A stretch of DNA of 64,000 bases from contig NZ_CP017476.1 of NCBI RefSeq assembly GCF_001761385.1, positions 919,501-983,500 on the forward strand, given 5' to 3'. The position numbers and the translations under genes are program-made. Under the pieces are notes generated by a model. That model was not told the DNA's origin. It saw only the letters and a list, made by a program, of their open reading frames with translations, and made no database searches. Numbering within the stretch: position 1 is the first letter of the stretch; every line of letters begins with the position of its first letter. Of the stretch, positions 32,908 through 42,250 are shown in pieces. Source of the DNA: Hydrogenophaga crassostreae (GTDB taxonomy: Bacteria; Pseudomonadota; Gammaproteobacteria; Burkholderiales; Burkholderiaceae_C).

Positions 32908-34065
32908 ATGTCCGACTCCAGTCAAGACAAGAATTTACCCGCCACCGCGCAGCGCCTGAAGAAGGCGCGCGATGACGGCAACATTCCGCGCTCCAAAGAT
33001 TTGTCGAACCTGTCGGTGCTGGGGGGTGGCGCTGCGGTGTTGATGATGCTGATGCCCATCGGTTTTGAGGCGTTGCGGGCGGGCCTGGCGAGCGATCTTC
33101 GCTTTGACTACCAGTCACTTCAGCACTCCGAAATGGTGGTCGAGCGGCTGACCCATGTTGTCGGACACGGCTTGATGGTGTACCTGCCGCTGGGCTTTTT
33201 CGTGCTGGCGATTGCGGTCGGCGTCACCTTCCTGGCCGGCAGCTGGGCCATCAGCACCAAGCCCATCACCCCTGACCTGACGCACCTCAGCCCCTTCAAG
33301 GGCATCGGGCGCATGTTCTCCAAATCCCAGTTGTTCGAGACCGCCAAGCTGAGTGTGCTCACGGTGATCGTGGGCGCGGTGGGCTGGAATTTTCTGTCCT
33401 CTCACCTGGCCCCTTTTGCCAGCTTGTTGATGCGACCGCTTGAGGGTGCTTTGGGACAGCTTGGGCAATGGATGATTTTTGGCGTGGCGTCGTTGATGGC
33501 CGTGGTGGTGCTGGTCGCATTGGTCGATTTCCCGATGCAGAAGTTTCTCTACAGCCAGCGCATGAAGATGTCGCAGCAAGAGGTCAAGCAAGAGCACAAA
33601 CAGAGCGAAGGCGACCCCCAGATGAAAGGCCGGCGGCGGCAACGCCAGCGTGAACTGGCCCAGCGCGGAAGCATCACGGCCGTGCCCCGCGCCGACCTGG
33701 TGGTGGTGAACCCCACCCACTATGCCGTGGCCTTGCAGTACGACGACGCCACCATGAATGCGCCGCGCGTGATTGCCAAGGGCTCAGACCTGATCGCCAT
33801 GAAGATCCGCGAGGTGGCCAAAGCCAACGACATCCCGGTGCTGCAGGCGCCCATGCTGGCCCGCGCCCTGTATGCGCACGCCGAGATCGATGGAGAGATT
33901 CCATCGGCGCTGTACACCGCCGTGGCGCAGGTGCTGGCTTATGTGTACCAGCTCAAGGCCGCCATGCGCGGCAAGGGCGTGATGCCCCGGGTGGCGCCAT
34001 CGCCCGAGGTGCCCAAAGAACTCGATCCCCATTGGAAAAAGCCTGTTAACGGGATGCCCGCATGA
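32908..34065 (+). CDS. flhB: Flagellar export switch protein FlhB
   Basis: The 385-residue protein has four N-terminal membrane helices and a cytoplasmic domain containing the autocleavage motif NPTH (VVVNPTHYAVAL, about 268-271). It controls substrate switching from rod/hook to filament proteins with FliK. The start at 32908 gives the usual charged N-terminus (LPATAQRLKKARDDGNIPRS). The stop overlaps the flhA ATG by 4 bp. Confidence 0.97.
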   Translation: MSDSSQDKNLPATAQRLKKARDDGNIPRSKDLSNLSVLGGGAAVLMMLMPIGFEALRAGLASDLRFDYQSLQHSEMVVERLTHVVGHGLMVYLPLGFFVLAIAVGVTFLAGSWAISTKPITPDLTHLSPFKGIGRMFSKSQLFETAKLSVLTVIVGAVGWNFLSSHLAPFASLLMRPLEGALGQLGQWMIFGVASLMAVVVLVALVDFPMQKFLYSQRMKMSQQEVKQEHKQSEGDPQMKGRRRQRQRELAQRGSITAVPRADLVVVNPTHYAVALQYDDATMNAPRVIAKGSDLIAMKIREVAKANDIPVLQAPMLARALYAHAEIDGEIPSALYTAVAQVLAYVYQLKAAMRGKGVMPRVAPSPEVPKELDPHWKKPVNGMPA

Positions 34066-36140
34066 ACGCACAGATGAAGATCGTCCAGCAATGGATGGAC
34101 AACAACGTTGGATGGGCCAAAGGCCTGGCCGCACCTTTGCTGGTGATCACGGTGTTGTCGATGATGGTGCTGCCGCTGCCGCCCTGGTTGCTGGACACCT
34201 TCTTCTCGCTCAACATCGCCCTGGCGCTGGTGGTGATGATGGTCTCGGCCTATATGCGCCGCCCGCTGGACTTCTCGGTGTTCCCGACCGTGTTGCTGTT
34301 GACCACCCTGTTGCGTCTCTCGCTCAACGTGGCTTCAACAAGGGTGGTCCTGATGGAAGGGCACACCGGGCCAGGCGCGGCCGGCGCGGTGATCGAGGCC
34401 TTTGGGCACTTCCTGATTGGCGGCAACTTCGCTGTCGGTTTCATCGTGTTTGCGATTCTGGTGGTGATCAACTTTGTGGTGATCACCAAGGGTTCCGAGC
34501 GCATTGCCGAGGTCTCGGCCCGCTTCACGCTGGATGCCATGCCTGGCAAACAAATGGCCATCGATGCCGATATGGGCGCGGGCCTGATCGATGAGGTCGA
34601 GGCCAAGCGACGCCGCGCCGAAGTGGGTGACGAGGCCGAGTTCTTTGGCTCCATGGACGGTGCATCCAAGTTCGTGCGTGGCGACGCCATCGCCGGCATC
34701 ATCATTCTCTTCATCAACATCATCGGCGGGCTGATCATCGGCATGGTCCAGCACGGCCTGGGCGCCGGTGAGGCGGCCGACAGCTACATCCTGCTGGCCG
34801 TGGGCGATGCCCTGGTGGCCCAGATTCCTTCGCTGCTGATCTCGGTGGCCGCGGCCATGGTGGTCTCGCGCGTGGGCAAGGATGCCGACCTTGGTGGTCA
34901 GATCGTGGGCCAGATGTTCACGTCGTCCAAGGTGCTGGGTATCACCGCAGCGATTCTGTTCATGCTGGGCGTCGTGCCGGGCATGCCCCACACCGTGTTC
35001 CTGGCCTTCGCTGCCGTCATTGGCGCTCTGGCATGGTCGCGGTTGAAAGACGAGCGCAAGCCCGCGCCCGTGGAGGCCCAGGCACCGGTCAACCCCGAGG
35101 GGGAGGCCACCTGGGACGACTTGCAGCCTGTCGACCTGCTCGGTCTGGAACTGGGCTACCGCCTGATTGCCATGGTCGACAAGAACAAGCAGGGCGATTT
35201 GCTCACCCGTATCAAGGGTGTGCGCAAGAAATTCGCGCAAGAGGTCGGCTTCCTGCCGCCGGCGGTGCATGTGCGCGACAACCTCGAACTCAAGCCCAGC
35301 GGCTACCGCATCACCCTGCGCGGTGTCGTGGTGGGCGAAGGCGAGGTGTTTCCGGGCATGTTCCTCGCGATCGATCCCGGTGGCGTGAACACACCCCTGA
35401 TCGGCACACCCACCACCGACCCCGCATTTGGCCTGCCAGCGCACTGGATCGAAGACAAGCAAAGAGAGAACGCGCAAATGGCGGGTTTTACGGTGGTTGA
35501 TTCCGAGACTGTGCTGGCAACCCATCTTTCACACTTGATGCAAGTCCAGGCAGCCAGGTTGCTGAGCCGGACGGAGACCCAGGACCTGGTTGAACACGTC
35601 ACCCGCCTGGCCCCGAAATTGATTGAAGAAGTCGTACCCAAGATGATCTCTGTCGCCGCGTTCCAGAAAGTGCTGCAGCTGCTGCTGGAAGAGTCGGTGC
35701 ATGTGCGCGACATCCGCACCATCATCGAATCGATCGCCGAACACGCCCCGTCCACCACCGACCCTGTGGAGCTGGCCCGCAGGGTGCGCATTGCGCTGTC
35801 GCCCGCCATCGTGCAGCAGATCTATGGTTCGGTGAAAGAGCTGGAAGTGATCGCCATCGAGCCTGGCCTGGAGCGTTTGCTGATGCAGGCACTCTCGCCC
35901 AATGCCACCGGTGCACTTGATCCTGGCGTGGCCGACATGTTGAGCAAATCGGCCACCGACATCGCCAACCAGCAAGAGGAAAAGGGTGTGCCCGCCTGCT
36001 TGCTGGTACCCGACGCCATCCGCAACGCCATGGCGCGTCTGCTGCGCCGTTCGGCGCCTCGCCTGCAAGTGCTCTCGCACAGCGAAATTCCTGAAACCCA
36101 TTTGATCCGCATTGGCCCGATTCTTGGAGAATTAGCATGA
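34062..36140 (+). CDS. flhA: Flagellar export gate protein FlhA
   Basis: The 692-residue protein has about eight N-terminal membrane helices (to about residue 330), the conserved FHIPEP-type cytoplasmic loop (RFTLDAMPGKQMAIDADMGAG), and a large C-terminal cytoplasmic domain that binds chaperone-substrate complexes. It couples proton motive force to export. ATGA overlaps with flhB before it and flhF after it point to a tightly coupled operon. Confidence 0.98.
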   Translation: MNAQMKIVQQWMDNNVGWAKGLAAPLLVITVLSMMVLPLPPWLLDTFFSLNIALALVVMMVSAYMRRPLDFSVFPTVLLLTTLLRLSLNVASTRVVLMEGHTGPGAAGAVIEAFGHFLIGGNFAVGFIVFAILVVINFVVITKGSERIAEVSARFTLDAMPGKQMAIDADMGAGLIDEVEAKRRRAEVGDEAEFFGSMDGASKFVRGDAIAGIIILFINIIGGLIIGMVQHGLGAGEAADSYILLAVGDALVAQIPSLLISVAAAMVVSRVGKDADLGGQIVGQMFTSSKVLGITAAILFMLGVVPGMPHTVFLAFAAVIGALAWSRLKDERKPAPVEAQAPVNPEGEATWDDLQPVDLLGLELGYRLIAMVDKNKQGDLLTRIKGVRKKFAQEVGFLPPAVHVRDNLELKPSGYRITLRGVVVGEGEVFPGMFLAIDPGGVNTPLIGTPTTDPAFGLPAHWIEDKQRENAQMAGFTVVDSETVLATHLSHLMQVQAARLLSRTETQDLVEHVTRLAPKLIEEVVPKMISVAAFQKVLQLLLEESVHVRDIRTIIESIAEHAPSTTDPVELARRVRIALSPAIVQQIYGSVKELEVIAIEPGLERLLMQALSPNATGALDPGVADMLSKSATDIANQQEEKGVPACLLVPDAIRNAMARLLRRSAPRLQVLSHSEIPETHLIRIGPILGELA

Positions 36141-37705
36141 ACATCCAGCGTTTCACCGCCGTGACCTCTCGCGAAGCCATGGCCAAGGCGCGCAACGCCT
36201 TTGGCGACAGCGCCGTGATTCTTTCCAGCCGCGCCACCGATGACGGTTTTGAGGTGATGGCCGCTGCCGAAGAGAGCCTGGCACCCATGGCCGCCACCAC
36301 TTCTCTGATGCCTCGGGCCGATCGCATTGCGCCCATCGTCACGCGGCGCAGCGGCAGCCGGCCAGGCCGTCCTCCCCAGTTTGAAGATGACGACGACGAA
36401 TCGGTCGAAGCCGATACCGAAGCGCTGGCCATGAGCACCCTGTCTTTCCAGGACTATGTGCGCGAACGCATGCTGCGCAAGCGGCGTGGCGAGTCCGATG
36501 ACGAGCCTGCGGCGGTCGCGCCTCCGGTTGCGCGAGCGGCGAAAGGCCCCGCCCCGCGCGCGGCTGCACCGGCGCCCATGGCCCGAAGCGAAGTGCAGGA
36601 GGCGCCAGCAGTGGCCCAGGCGGTTCAGCAGGCTGCGCCCGCGATGCCGGCACAGCCCCAGCGCACGGCGATTCCCCAGCCCATCGTGACCCGCAACTCC
36701 GCCAGCGCCGACCGGACCCCCACTGCATCCATGTCCTACGCCGGCTCAACAGCGTCAGCGAGCAGCGTGGCGGCGGAGCTGACGGCGCTGAAAGACCTCA
36801 TGGAGGAGCGCTTCAACACCTTGGCCTGGCTGGGCAACACCCGCCAGAACCCGGTGCAGTCGCAACTCATGCTCAAACTGATCCGCGCGGGGTATTCACC
36901 CGCGATGAGCCGTGCCGTGCTCGATCGCGTACCTGCCAATAGCGCCGCGCCGGAAGCCCAGCGTTGGGTGCAAGACACCATCAACCGCAACGTGAAGGCC
37001 TCTGCGCCTGGGCAAACGCTGTGCGACGAAGGTGGTGTGATTGCCCTGATCGGTGCCACCGGTGTCGGGAAAACCACCACCGCCGCCAAACTCGCAGCCC
37101 AGTGCATCAAACAATATGGCGCGGGCAGTGTGGGTCTCATCACGCTCGATACCTACCGTGTTTCGGGTTACGAGCAACTGCGCTCCTATGGTCGCATGCT
37201 CGGCGTGGTGGCCCACCTGGCCCACGACCGCGCCGCCCTCAAAGACCTGTTGACCTTGCTCGAGGGCAAGCGGATGGTGCTCATCGACACAGCCGGTCTG
37301 GGTCAGCGCGACCAGCGCATTCAGGACATGCTCGATGTGCTCGACATGCCCAGCATCAAGAAGGTGCTGGTGCTCAACGCCGGTTCTCACGGCGACACGC
37401 TTGACGATGTGCTCACCGCGTTCAAGGCCAGCACCCTGCACGGCGTGGTGCTCTCCAAAGTGGATGAAGCAGTCAAGCTGGGTCCATCGATCGATGCCCT
37501 CATCCGACATCAGGTGGTGTTGCGTGGTGTGGCCAATGGCCAGCGCGTGCCCGAGGACTGGCAGGAGCCCGATGCCAACGCCCTGGTGCGCATGTCATTC
37601 GGTACCGAAGGCAAATCGGCCTACGATCCGCTGCCTTCCGAGATGGGGCTGTACTTTTCCCAGGCTTCATCGATGGGATTGCAAATGGGGAGTTCCCATG
37701 TTTGA
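36137..37705 (+). CDS. flhF: Flagellar SRP-like GTPase FlhF
   Basis: The 522-residue protein has an N-terminal B domain (IQRFTAVTSREAMAKARNAFGDSAVILSSR), a long low-complexity Ala/Pro linker (about 75-200) and a C-terminal SRP-type NG GTPase with ALIGATGVGKTTTAAKLAAQ (about 302-321), LDTYRVSGYEQL, LIDTAGLGQRD and VLSKVDEAVKLG. It sets flagellum number and position. Its 3' end overlaps the degenerate flhG-like gene by 8 bp. Confidence 0.97.
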   Translation: MNIQRFTAVTSREAMAKARNAFGDSAVILSSRATDDGFEVMAAAEESLAPMAATTSLMPRADRIAPIVTRRSGSRPGRPPQFEDDDDESVEADTEALAMSTLSFQDYVRERMLRKRRGESDDEPAAVAPPVARAAKGPAPRAAAPAPMARSEVQEAPAVAQAVQQAAPAMPAQPQRTAIPQPIVTRNSASADRTPTASMSYAGSTASASSVAAELTALKDLMEERFNTLAWLGNTRQNPVQSQLMLKLIRAGYSPAMSRAVLDRVPANSAAPEAQRWVQDTINRNVKASAPGQTLCDEGGVIALIGATGVGKTTTAAKLAAQCIKQYGAGSVGLITLDTYRVSGYEQLRSYGRMLGVVAHLAHDRAALKDLLTLLEGKRMVLIDTAGLGQRDQRIQDMLDVLDMPSIKKVLVLNAGSHGDTLDDVLTAFKASTLHGVVLSKVDEAVKLGPSIDALIRHQVVLRGVANGQRVPEDWQEPDANALVRMSFGTEGKSAYDPLPSEMGLYFSQASSMGLQMGSSHV

Positions 37706-38501
37706 GTTTGGCGTTGACCAGGCTGCGGGTCTTCGCACCACATCCCCGACCAACCCGCCCGTCCTGATGCCCGTGGCCACCACCGCGCGGCCCGGTCAGG
37801 CGTACGAGTTGATCTGCACCGTCGCCTCCCAGTTGAATGCGATGGGGCACGACGCGGTGATCATCGATGGCAGTGCCATCGAGGCCGTCGAACGGCGTTC
37901 GCACGATGGCAGCCACCTGGGCTTGATCCACGCGCTGCTGGATTCTTCGATCGGCAGTCTGGGTGCGCCGCTTCCTTCGGCCGAGTGGTTGGTGATGCCT
38001 GGCGCCAAGGGCCTGCAGGTGTTGCAGCAGACCGCCCGCGCTGCGGGTGCCACGGTGGCCGTGTCGCGTTTGCTGGCGCCTTTCGCAGCGGGCACCGTGG
38101 TGCTTCTGTATGCACCCGCTCCGACCATCAGCGCCTTGTTTGCAGGCTTGCAAGCCCAGGTGCTTGTACCGGTGCTGGACCTGCCGCAGGCAACGATTGA
38201 CGCATACGGTTCGCTCAAGACCTTGCATGGGGCGGGGCTGTGGCCTGTGCTTGCGCCCATGCACTGCCAGGCCGAGGCCACTCAGGCGCCGTTGGCCCAG
38301 GTGGTGCGAAGCGTTTGCGACTGTGCGCACCGTTACCTGCACTACCCGGTGGAGCAATGGGCCGTGGATACCTTGGGCCAACGGGTTCGAGAAGCGGCGT
38401 TCACCGTGCCCGGTCCCTCAGGCGCCAGCCTTGCCGTACAGACCGGCGCAATGAACAATTTCGCAGGGCACGCTGCGGCAATCCCTACACGATGGAGCTG
38501 A
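37698..38501 (+). CDS. Degenerate FlhG/MinD-like protein lacking a P-loop
   Basis: The 267-residue protein sits exactly where flhG (fleN) lies between flhF and fliA. It keeps MinD-like elements: QLNAMGHDAVIIDG after the first helix, ADxL-like strands and ATIDAYGSLKTLHGAGLWPVLAP, which parallels the FlhG segment around a conserved DAY. The deviant Walker A (GKGGVGKT-type) is absent; the N-terminus reads VLMPVATTARPGQAYELICTVA. So it probably cannot bind ATP in the usual way. I read it as a decayed or repurposed FlhG; homology is by position and pattern only. Confidence 0.7.
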   Translation: MFEFGVDQAAGLRTTSPTNPPVLMPVATTARPGQAYELICTVASQLNAMGHDAVIIDGSAIEAVERRSHDGSHLGLIHALLDSSIGSLGAPLPSAEWLVMPGAKGLQVLQQTARAAGATVAVSRLLAPFAAGTVVLLYAPAPTISALFAGLQAQVLVPVLDLPQATIDAYGSLKTLHGAGLWPVLAPMHCQAEATQAPLAQVVRSVCDCAHRYLHYPVEQWAVDTLGQRVREAAFTVPGPSGASLAVQTGAMNNFAGHAAAIPTRWS

Positions 38502-38506
38502 GCACG

Positions 38507-39223
38507 ATGTACACCGCCAAAGGCACCCTCAACCGGGACGACCAATTGCGCAAATACAGCCCTTTGGTTCGTCGCCTCGCTCACCACATGATCGCCAAGT
38601 TGCCGCCCAGCGTGGAGATCGACGACCTGATTCAGGTCGGGATGATCGGACTGACTGAAGCCATCTCGCGCTTTGAACCCACGCAAGGCGTTCAGTTCGA
38701 AACCTTTGCCAGCCAGCGCATTCGCGGCGCGATGATCGATGAACTGCGAGAAGGTGACTGGATGTCGCGCGGCTCTCGCAAGAGCCAGAAAGACATCGAG
38801 CAGGCGGTGAGCCGCTTGCAACAAAAGCTGAAGCGCCCGCCGATCGAGTCCGAGATCGCCAAAGAGCTGGGCATGAACCTGGCCGACTACCAGCATCTGT
38901 TGGCCAAGGTGCGTGGCACCCAGCTTGTGTACCTGGAAGACATCGGTGGCCACAGCGAGGATGACGATGGTTTTCTGGACCGGCATGTGGGCGATGAGGA
39001 GGCCGAGCCTTCTGCGCGCCTGCAAGACCAGCGCATGCGCCAGGCCCTCGTGGCGGCCATCAATGTGTTGCCCGAACGCGAGCAACACATCATGAGCATG
39101 TATTACGAGCACGACATGAACCTCAAGGAAATCGCTGCGGTGCTCGGCGTGACCGAGTCGCGCATCTGCCAGCTGCACAGTCAGTCCATTGCCCGTCTGC
39201 GCACCAAGCTGCGCGAACACTGA
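38507..39223 (+). CDS. fliA: Flagellar sigma factor FliA (sigma-28)
   Basis: The 238-residue protein has sigma region 2 (YSPLVRRLAHHMIAKLPPSVEIDDLIQVGMIGLTEAI, then FETFASQRIRGAMIDELRE), region 3 and region 4 (LPEREQHIMSMYYEHDMNLKEIAAVLGVTESRICQLHSQ). It directs RNA polymerase to class III promoters such as those at 8.46, 24.78 and 43.9 kb. ATG 38507 is preferred over ATG 38492 because GGAG lies 9 nt upstream of the former. FlgM, its anti-sigma factor, is encoded at 43.5 kb. Confidence 0.98.
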   Translation: MYTAKGTLNRDDQLRKYSPLVRRLAHHMIAKLPPSVEIDDLIQVGMIGLTEAISRFEPTQGVQFETFASQRIRGAMIDELREGDWMSRGSRKSQKDIEQAVSRLQQKLKRPPIESEIAKELGMNLADYQHLLAKVRGTQLVYLEDIGGHSEDDDGFLDRHVGDEEAEPSARLQDQRMRQALVAAINVLPEREQHIMSMYYEHDMNLKEIAAVLGVTESRICQLHSQSIARLRTKLREH

Positions 39224-39260
39224 CGCACATTGGGGACCCACCCATTCACCGAGGCCACTT

Positions 39261-40865
39261 ATGTTTGATGAAGAATTTCCCCGTTTGCGCGTGATCGATG
39301 CCTGCTTGCAGGAGCAGCGCTACGAAGAGTTGCAAGACCTGACGGAGGCAGAAGCGCAGCGAGGGCTCATCAGCGTTCAAACACTCAATGCGGCTCGCTG
39401 CATGCGGTCACCTGCCGTGGTGATCTATCTGGCATCCATCTGCGTTGCCAACCTGCCCGAGACCGAGGTGGCCGAGCGTTGGCTGGCGGTGTACCAGTCC
39501 ATCGGCCAACGGAAATTCACCCCCGACTTTGAGCGCCTGTGCGCCAACAAGCCATTGGGTGCTGTCGTCGAGGTGGTGATGGGCCTGGGCTCGGCACAAG
39601 CTTTGCCGTTTGATCACTTCGCCTGGCGCAGTCCTCAGGACTGGCACGATGCCACCGAGTGTGCGATGGACTTTCAGCTGTACGACACCGTTTTGGCCAT
39701 GCTCAAAGCGTTGATGTCCAAAAAGCTGGACGCTGTGGCCTGGCTGAACCTGGCGCGAGCGATGTTTTCGCGTCAGGAGAGCATCCGCCGTTGCCCTCAG
39801 ATGGAAAGCCTGGGCGAGAGTTATTTGCTGATTCGGGACCAGTTGCCTCGGCAGGTGAAGGCGCTGGGGAAGGTGCGCAGCAGTCTCGCCCTTTACGCCA
39901 CCCGGGCCTTCGCGCTGGCGGGTGTTCATGACCGGGTCATGGATACCGCGCCGCTGGCTGACACGCGGGACGACCGCTATTTCGCTCAATATGAAATGGC
40001 GCGGGCGATGTGCCGCATGCAGCGGCTGCCCGAAAGCATAGAGCGGCTGGATAACCTGCTGGTGACCATGAGCCGCTACCACCGGGACCATGGACTGCCG
40101 GTGCAAGGCGCACTGAAGCCGGCCGTCCAGGCACCTGTCTTCGATGTGAGCCAGGCTTCAAATGCGCTGGTGGAGTTGCAGGATCTGTTGCAGGGCGTGG
40201 GACAAAAAGCGTTTCTGGTCTCGGGCACCTTGCTCGGCTACGCCCGCGAAGGGCAATTGCTCGCGCACGACAAAGACATCGATGTGGGCATCGTGGGCTG
40301 GGAAGACCAGTTTGCGGTGGCCGAAGTCCTGTTCCAGAGCGGCCGGTTCGAAATCGATCTTGGCCGGCTTCACGGCGCGCGCAGCTACCACCTGCCAGTG
40401 CGGCACAAAGCCACGCGGGTGCACATAGACATCTTCATCTACCACCCCGAAAACGGCAAATGGGTGACCGGGGTCGATTCCGACTTTGGTTACCTCCAGA
40501 AGTTTGCCTTCACGCCGTTTGGCCTGAAGAAGGTGCAGTTCCTGGGCATTGATTTTTACGTGCCCGACGACGTGGAGAAAAAGCTGGAGGAGAACTTCGG
40601 CAACTGGCGCGAGTCCGACCCTTGCTACATCTCGCACCTCGAATCCCCCTCAACGGTGGACGTGGGCGGGCTGGAATACCAGGTGGTGGCACGCTTGCGG
40701 GCGCTTGAGGCCATGGCATCGGGCAATGGCAACAAGCTGTCGCGCGTGGTCACCCTGATGGAACGCCTGAGCGACCACCCTCACAGCATTCGAGGGCAGG
40801 CACTGGCCGCCCTGAATGCCTATCTGAGTACACAGCAGCAGGTGGAGGTGGCCCATGCCGCGTGA
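39261..40865 (+). CDS. Fukutin/LicD-family transferase with N-terminal helical domain
   Basis: The 534-residue protein has an all-helical, TPR-like N-terminal half (about 1-290) and a C-terminal LicD/fukutin-type nucleotidyltransferase-fold domain. Diagnostic residues are GTLLG (322-326), R329, DKDIDVG with the metal aspartates (337-343), and HIDIF (388-392). A further stretch, FGLKKVQFLGIDFYVP, and the ENFGNW block near 445 parallel the order seen in fukutin. Known relatives transfer phosphocholine or ribitol-5-phosphate from CDP donors to glycans. The next gene overlaps by 11 bp and resembles a CDP-ribitol synthase, so phosphoribitol is the best guess. Its position right after fliA suggests a flagellar target. 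The substrate is inference. Confidence 0.75.
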   Translation: MFDEEFPRLRVIDACLQEQRYEELQDLTEAEAQRGLISVQTLNAARCMRSPAVVIYLASICVANLPETEVAERWLAVYQSIGQRKFTPDFERLCANKPLGAVVEVVMGLGSAQALPFDHFAWRSPQDWHDATECAMDFQLYDTVLAMLKALMSKKLDAVAWLNLARAMFSRQESIRRCPQMESLGESYLLIRDQLPRQVKALGKVRSSLALYATRAFALAGVHDRVMDTAPLADTRDDRYFAQYEMARAMCRMQRLPESIERLDNLLVTMSRYHRDHGLPVQGALKPAVQAPVFDVSQASNALVELQDLLQGVGQKAFLVSGTLLGYAREGQLLAHDKDIDVGIVGWEDQFAVAEVLFQSGRFEIDLGRLHGARSYHLPVRHKATRVHIDIFIYHPENGKWVTGVDSDFGYLQKFAFTPFGLKKVQFLGIDFYVPDDVEKKLEENFGNWRESDPCYISHLESPSTVDVGGLEYQVVARLRALEAMASGNGNKLSRVVTLMERLSDHPHSIRGQALAALNAYLSTQQQVEVAHAA

Positions 40866-42195
40866 TATCGCCTTCATCTTGCTGGCTGGCGGCAGTGGCA
40901 GCCGGCTGGACTCGCCCATTCCCAAGCAGTTCATTCGGGTCGCCGGCAAGACCATCGTGGAGCACAGCTTTGCGAACCTGGCGGCGTTTGCACCCGATGC
41001 GCGGATCGTCATCACCGTGCCCTCGGATGCGCTGGCGTTTGCGCGCGCGATGTTCGAAGGTACCCGCGCCGAGGTGATCGTGGGCGGCTCGTCGCGCCAG
41101 GCCTCTACCTGGGCAGGGCTGCGGCACCTCGGGCCGGACGCACCCAAAAACGTGGTCATTCACGATTCGGCACGGCCGTTCCTGAGCCACCAGATACTGC
41201 ACGATGTGGTCGAAGCGCTGGAGCAATACGAAGCCGTTGATGTGGGTATCAAAACCACCGACACCATCATTGTCGAACGCGACGGCTTCATTCAGAGCAT
41301 TCCCAAGCGTGAGCACATTTACCGGGGTCAGACCCCCCAGGCATTTCGCTATGGTGCGCTGGTCAAATGCTACGAAGAGCTTGGGGCGGAGAACATCGGC
41401 GGCTTCACCGACGATTGCGGCATCTACCAGCGTTGCAACCCGCAGGGAAAGATCCGCATCGTTCAGGGCAGCCCTGAAAACATCAAGATCACCGATTCGG
41501 TGGACCTGGTGCTGGCCGACGAACTCTTTCGCATTCGCATGCAGCATCTGATGCCCAATGCCTCCGGGCTGGATCTCAAAGGAAAGAACACCCTGGTATT
41601 TGGCGGCAGCGATGGCATCGGGAAAGCGATTGTTCAGGTGCTCCAGGAAGCGGGCAGCCAGGTGGAAAGTGTTTCCCGGCGCAGTGGCTGTGATGTGTCT
41701 GACCACCAACAGGTCAGTGCCGTGATCGCAGACGCGATGCGCCGCTGGGGGCATATCGACAACGTGGTCAACGCCGCCGGCCTGCTGATCAAGAATCCGC
41801 TGGACCGCCAGTCGCACGGGGAAGTGGCCTCGCAGGTGTCGGTGAACCTGATGGGTTCGCTCAATGTGGCGCAATGCAGCCACAGCGCACTCAAAGCGTC
41901 ACACGGCATGCTGTTGCAGTTTTCGTCTTCCTCGTTCACGCGGGGCCGGGCCGACTACACCCCTTATTCCGCCTGCAAAGCCGCCATCGTCAACCTCACC
42001 CAAGGCCTGGCCGACGAGTGGATGGACGACGGCATCCGTGTCAACTGCATCGTGCCGGGCCGCACCGACACGGCCATGCGGCGCAGCAATTTTGCGGCCG
42101 AAGATTCGCGCAGTCTGCTCAGCCCCTACGAGGTGGCGCTGGTATCGGCCAAGTTGCTCAGTTCGGGCAGCACAGGCGTGATTGCCCGCATCTGA
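40855..42195 (+). CDS. Bifunctional IspD/TarI-like cytidylyltransferase fused to SDR dehydrogenase (Bcs1/Acs1-like, CDP-ribitol type)
   Basis: The 446-residue protein has residues 1-235 matching the IspD/TarI fold: LLAGGSGSRLDSPIPKQF (CTP-binding loop), HDSARPF (103-109), TPQAF (160-164) and TDD (185-187). Residues 242-446 form a short-chain dehydrogenase with the nucleotide loop GGSDGIG (250-256), NAAG and the catalytic YSACK (Y371, K375). This architecture is known from Haemophilus Bcs1/Acs1, which reduces ribulose-5-phosphate and makes CDP-ribitol. Lone IspD enzymes for isoprenoid synthesis lack the SDR part. GGAGG precedes the ATG, which overlaps the transferase gene. CDP-ribitol as product is inferred from architecture. 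Confidence 0.8.
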   Translation: MPRDIAFILLAGGSGSRLDSPIPKQFIRVAGKTIVEHSFANLAAFAPDARIVITVPSDALAFARAMFEGTRAEVIVGGSSRQASTWAGLRHLGPDAPKNVVIHDSARPFLSHQILHDVVEALEQYEAVDVGIKTTDTIIVERDGFIQSIPKREHIYRGQTPQAFRYGALVKCYEELGAENIGGFTDDCGIYQRCNPQGKIRIVQGSPENIKITDSVDLVLADELFRIRMQHLMPNASGLDLKGKNTLVFGGSDGIGKAIVQVLQEAGSQVESVSRRSGCDVSDHQQVSAVIADAMRRWGHIDNVVNAAGLLIKNPLDRQSHGEVASQVSVNLMGSLNVAQCSHSALKASHGMLLQFSSSSFTRGRADYTPYSACKAAIVNLTQGLADEWMDDGIRVNCIVPGRTDTAMRRSNFAAEDSRSLLSPYEVALVSAKLLSSGSTGVIARI

Positions 42196-42250
42196 CCATT
42201 TTTCCATTTCAGGAGCGGCCACCGCTGTTCCGGTCTGTCCAGGAGTTTTT

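Noticed and set aside
40855..41560. Reading the cytidylyltransferase as housekeeping IspD
   Set aside because: The fused SDR domain, overlap with a LicD-like gene and flagellar context fit TarI/Bcs1-type CDP-ribitol synthesis better than isoprenoid synthesis.
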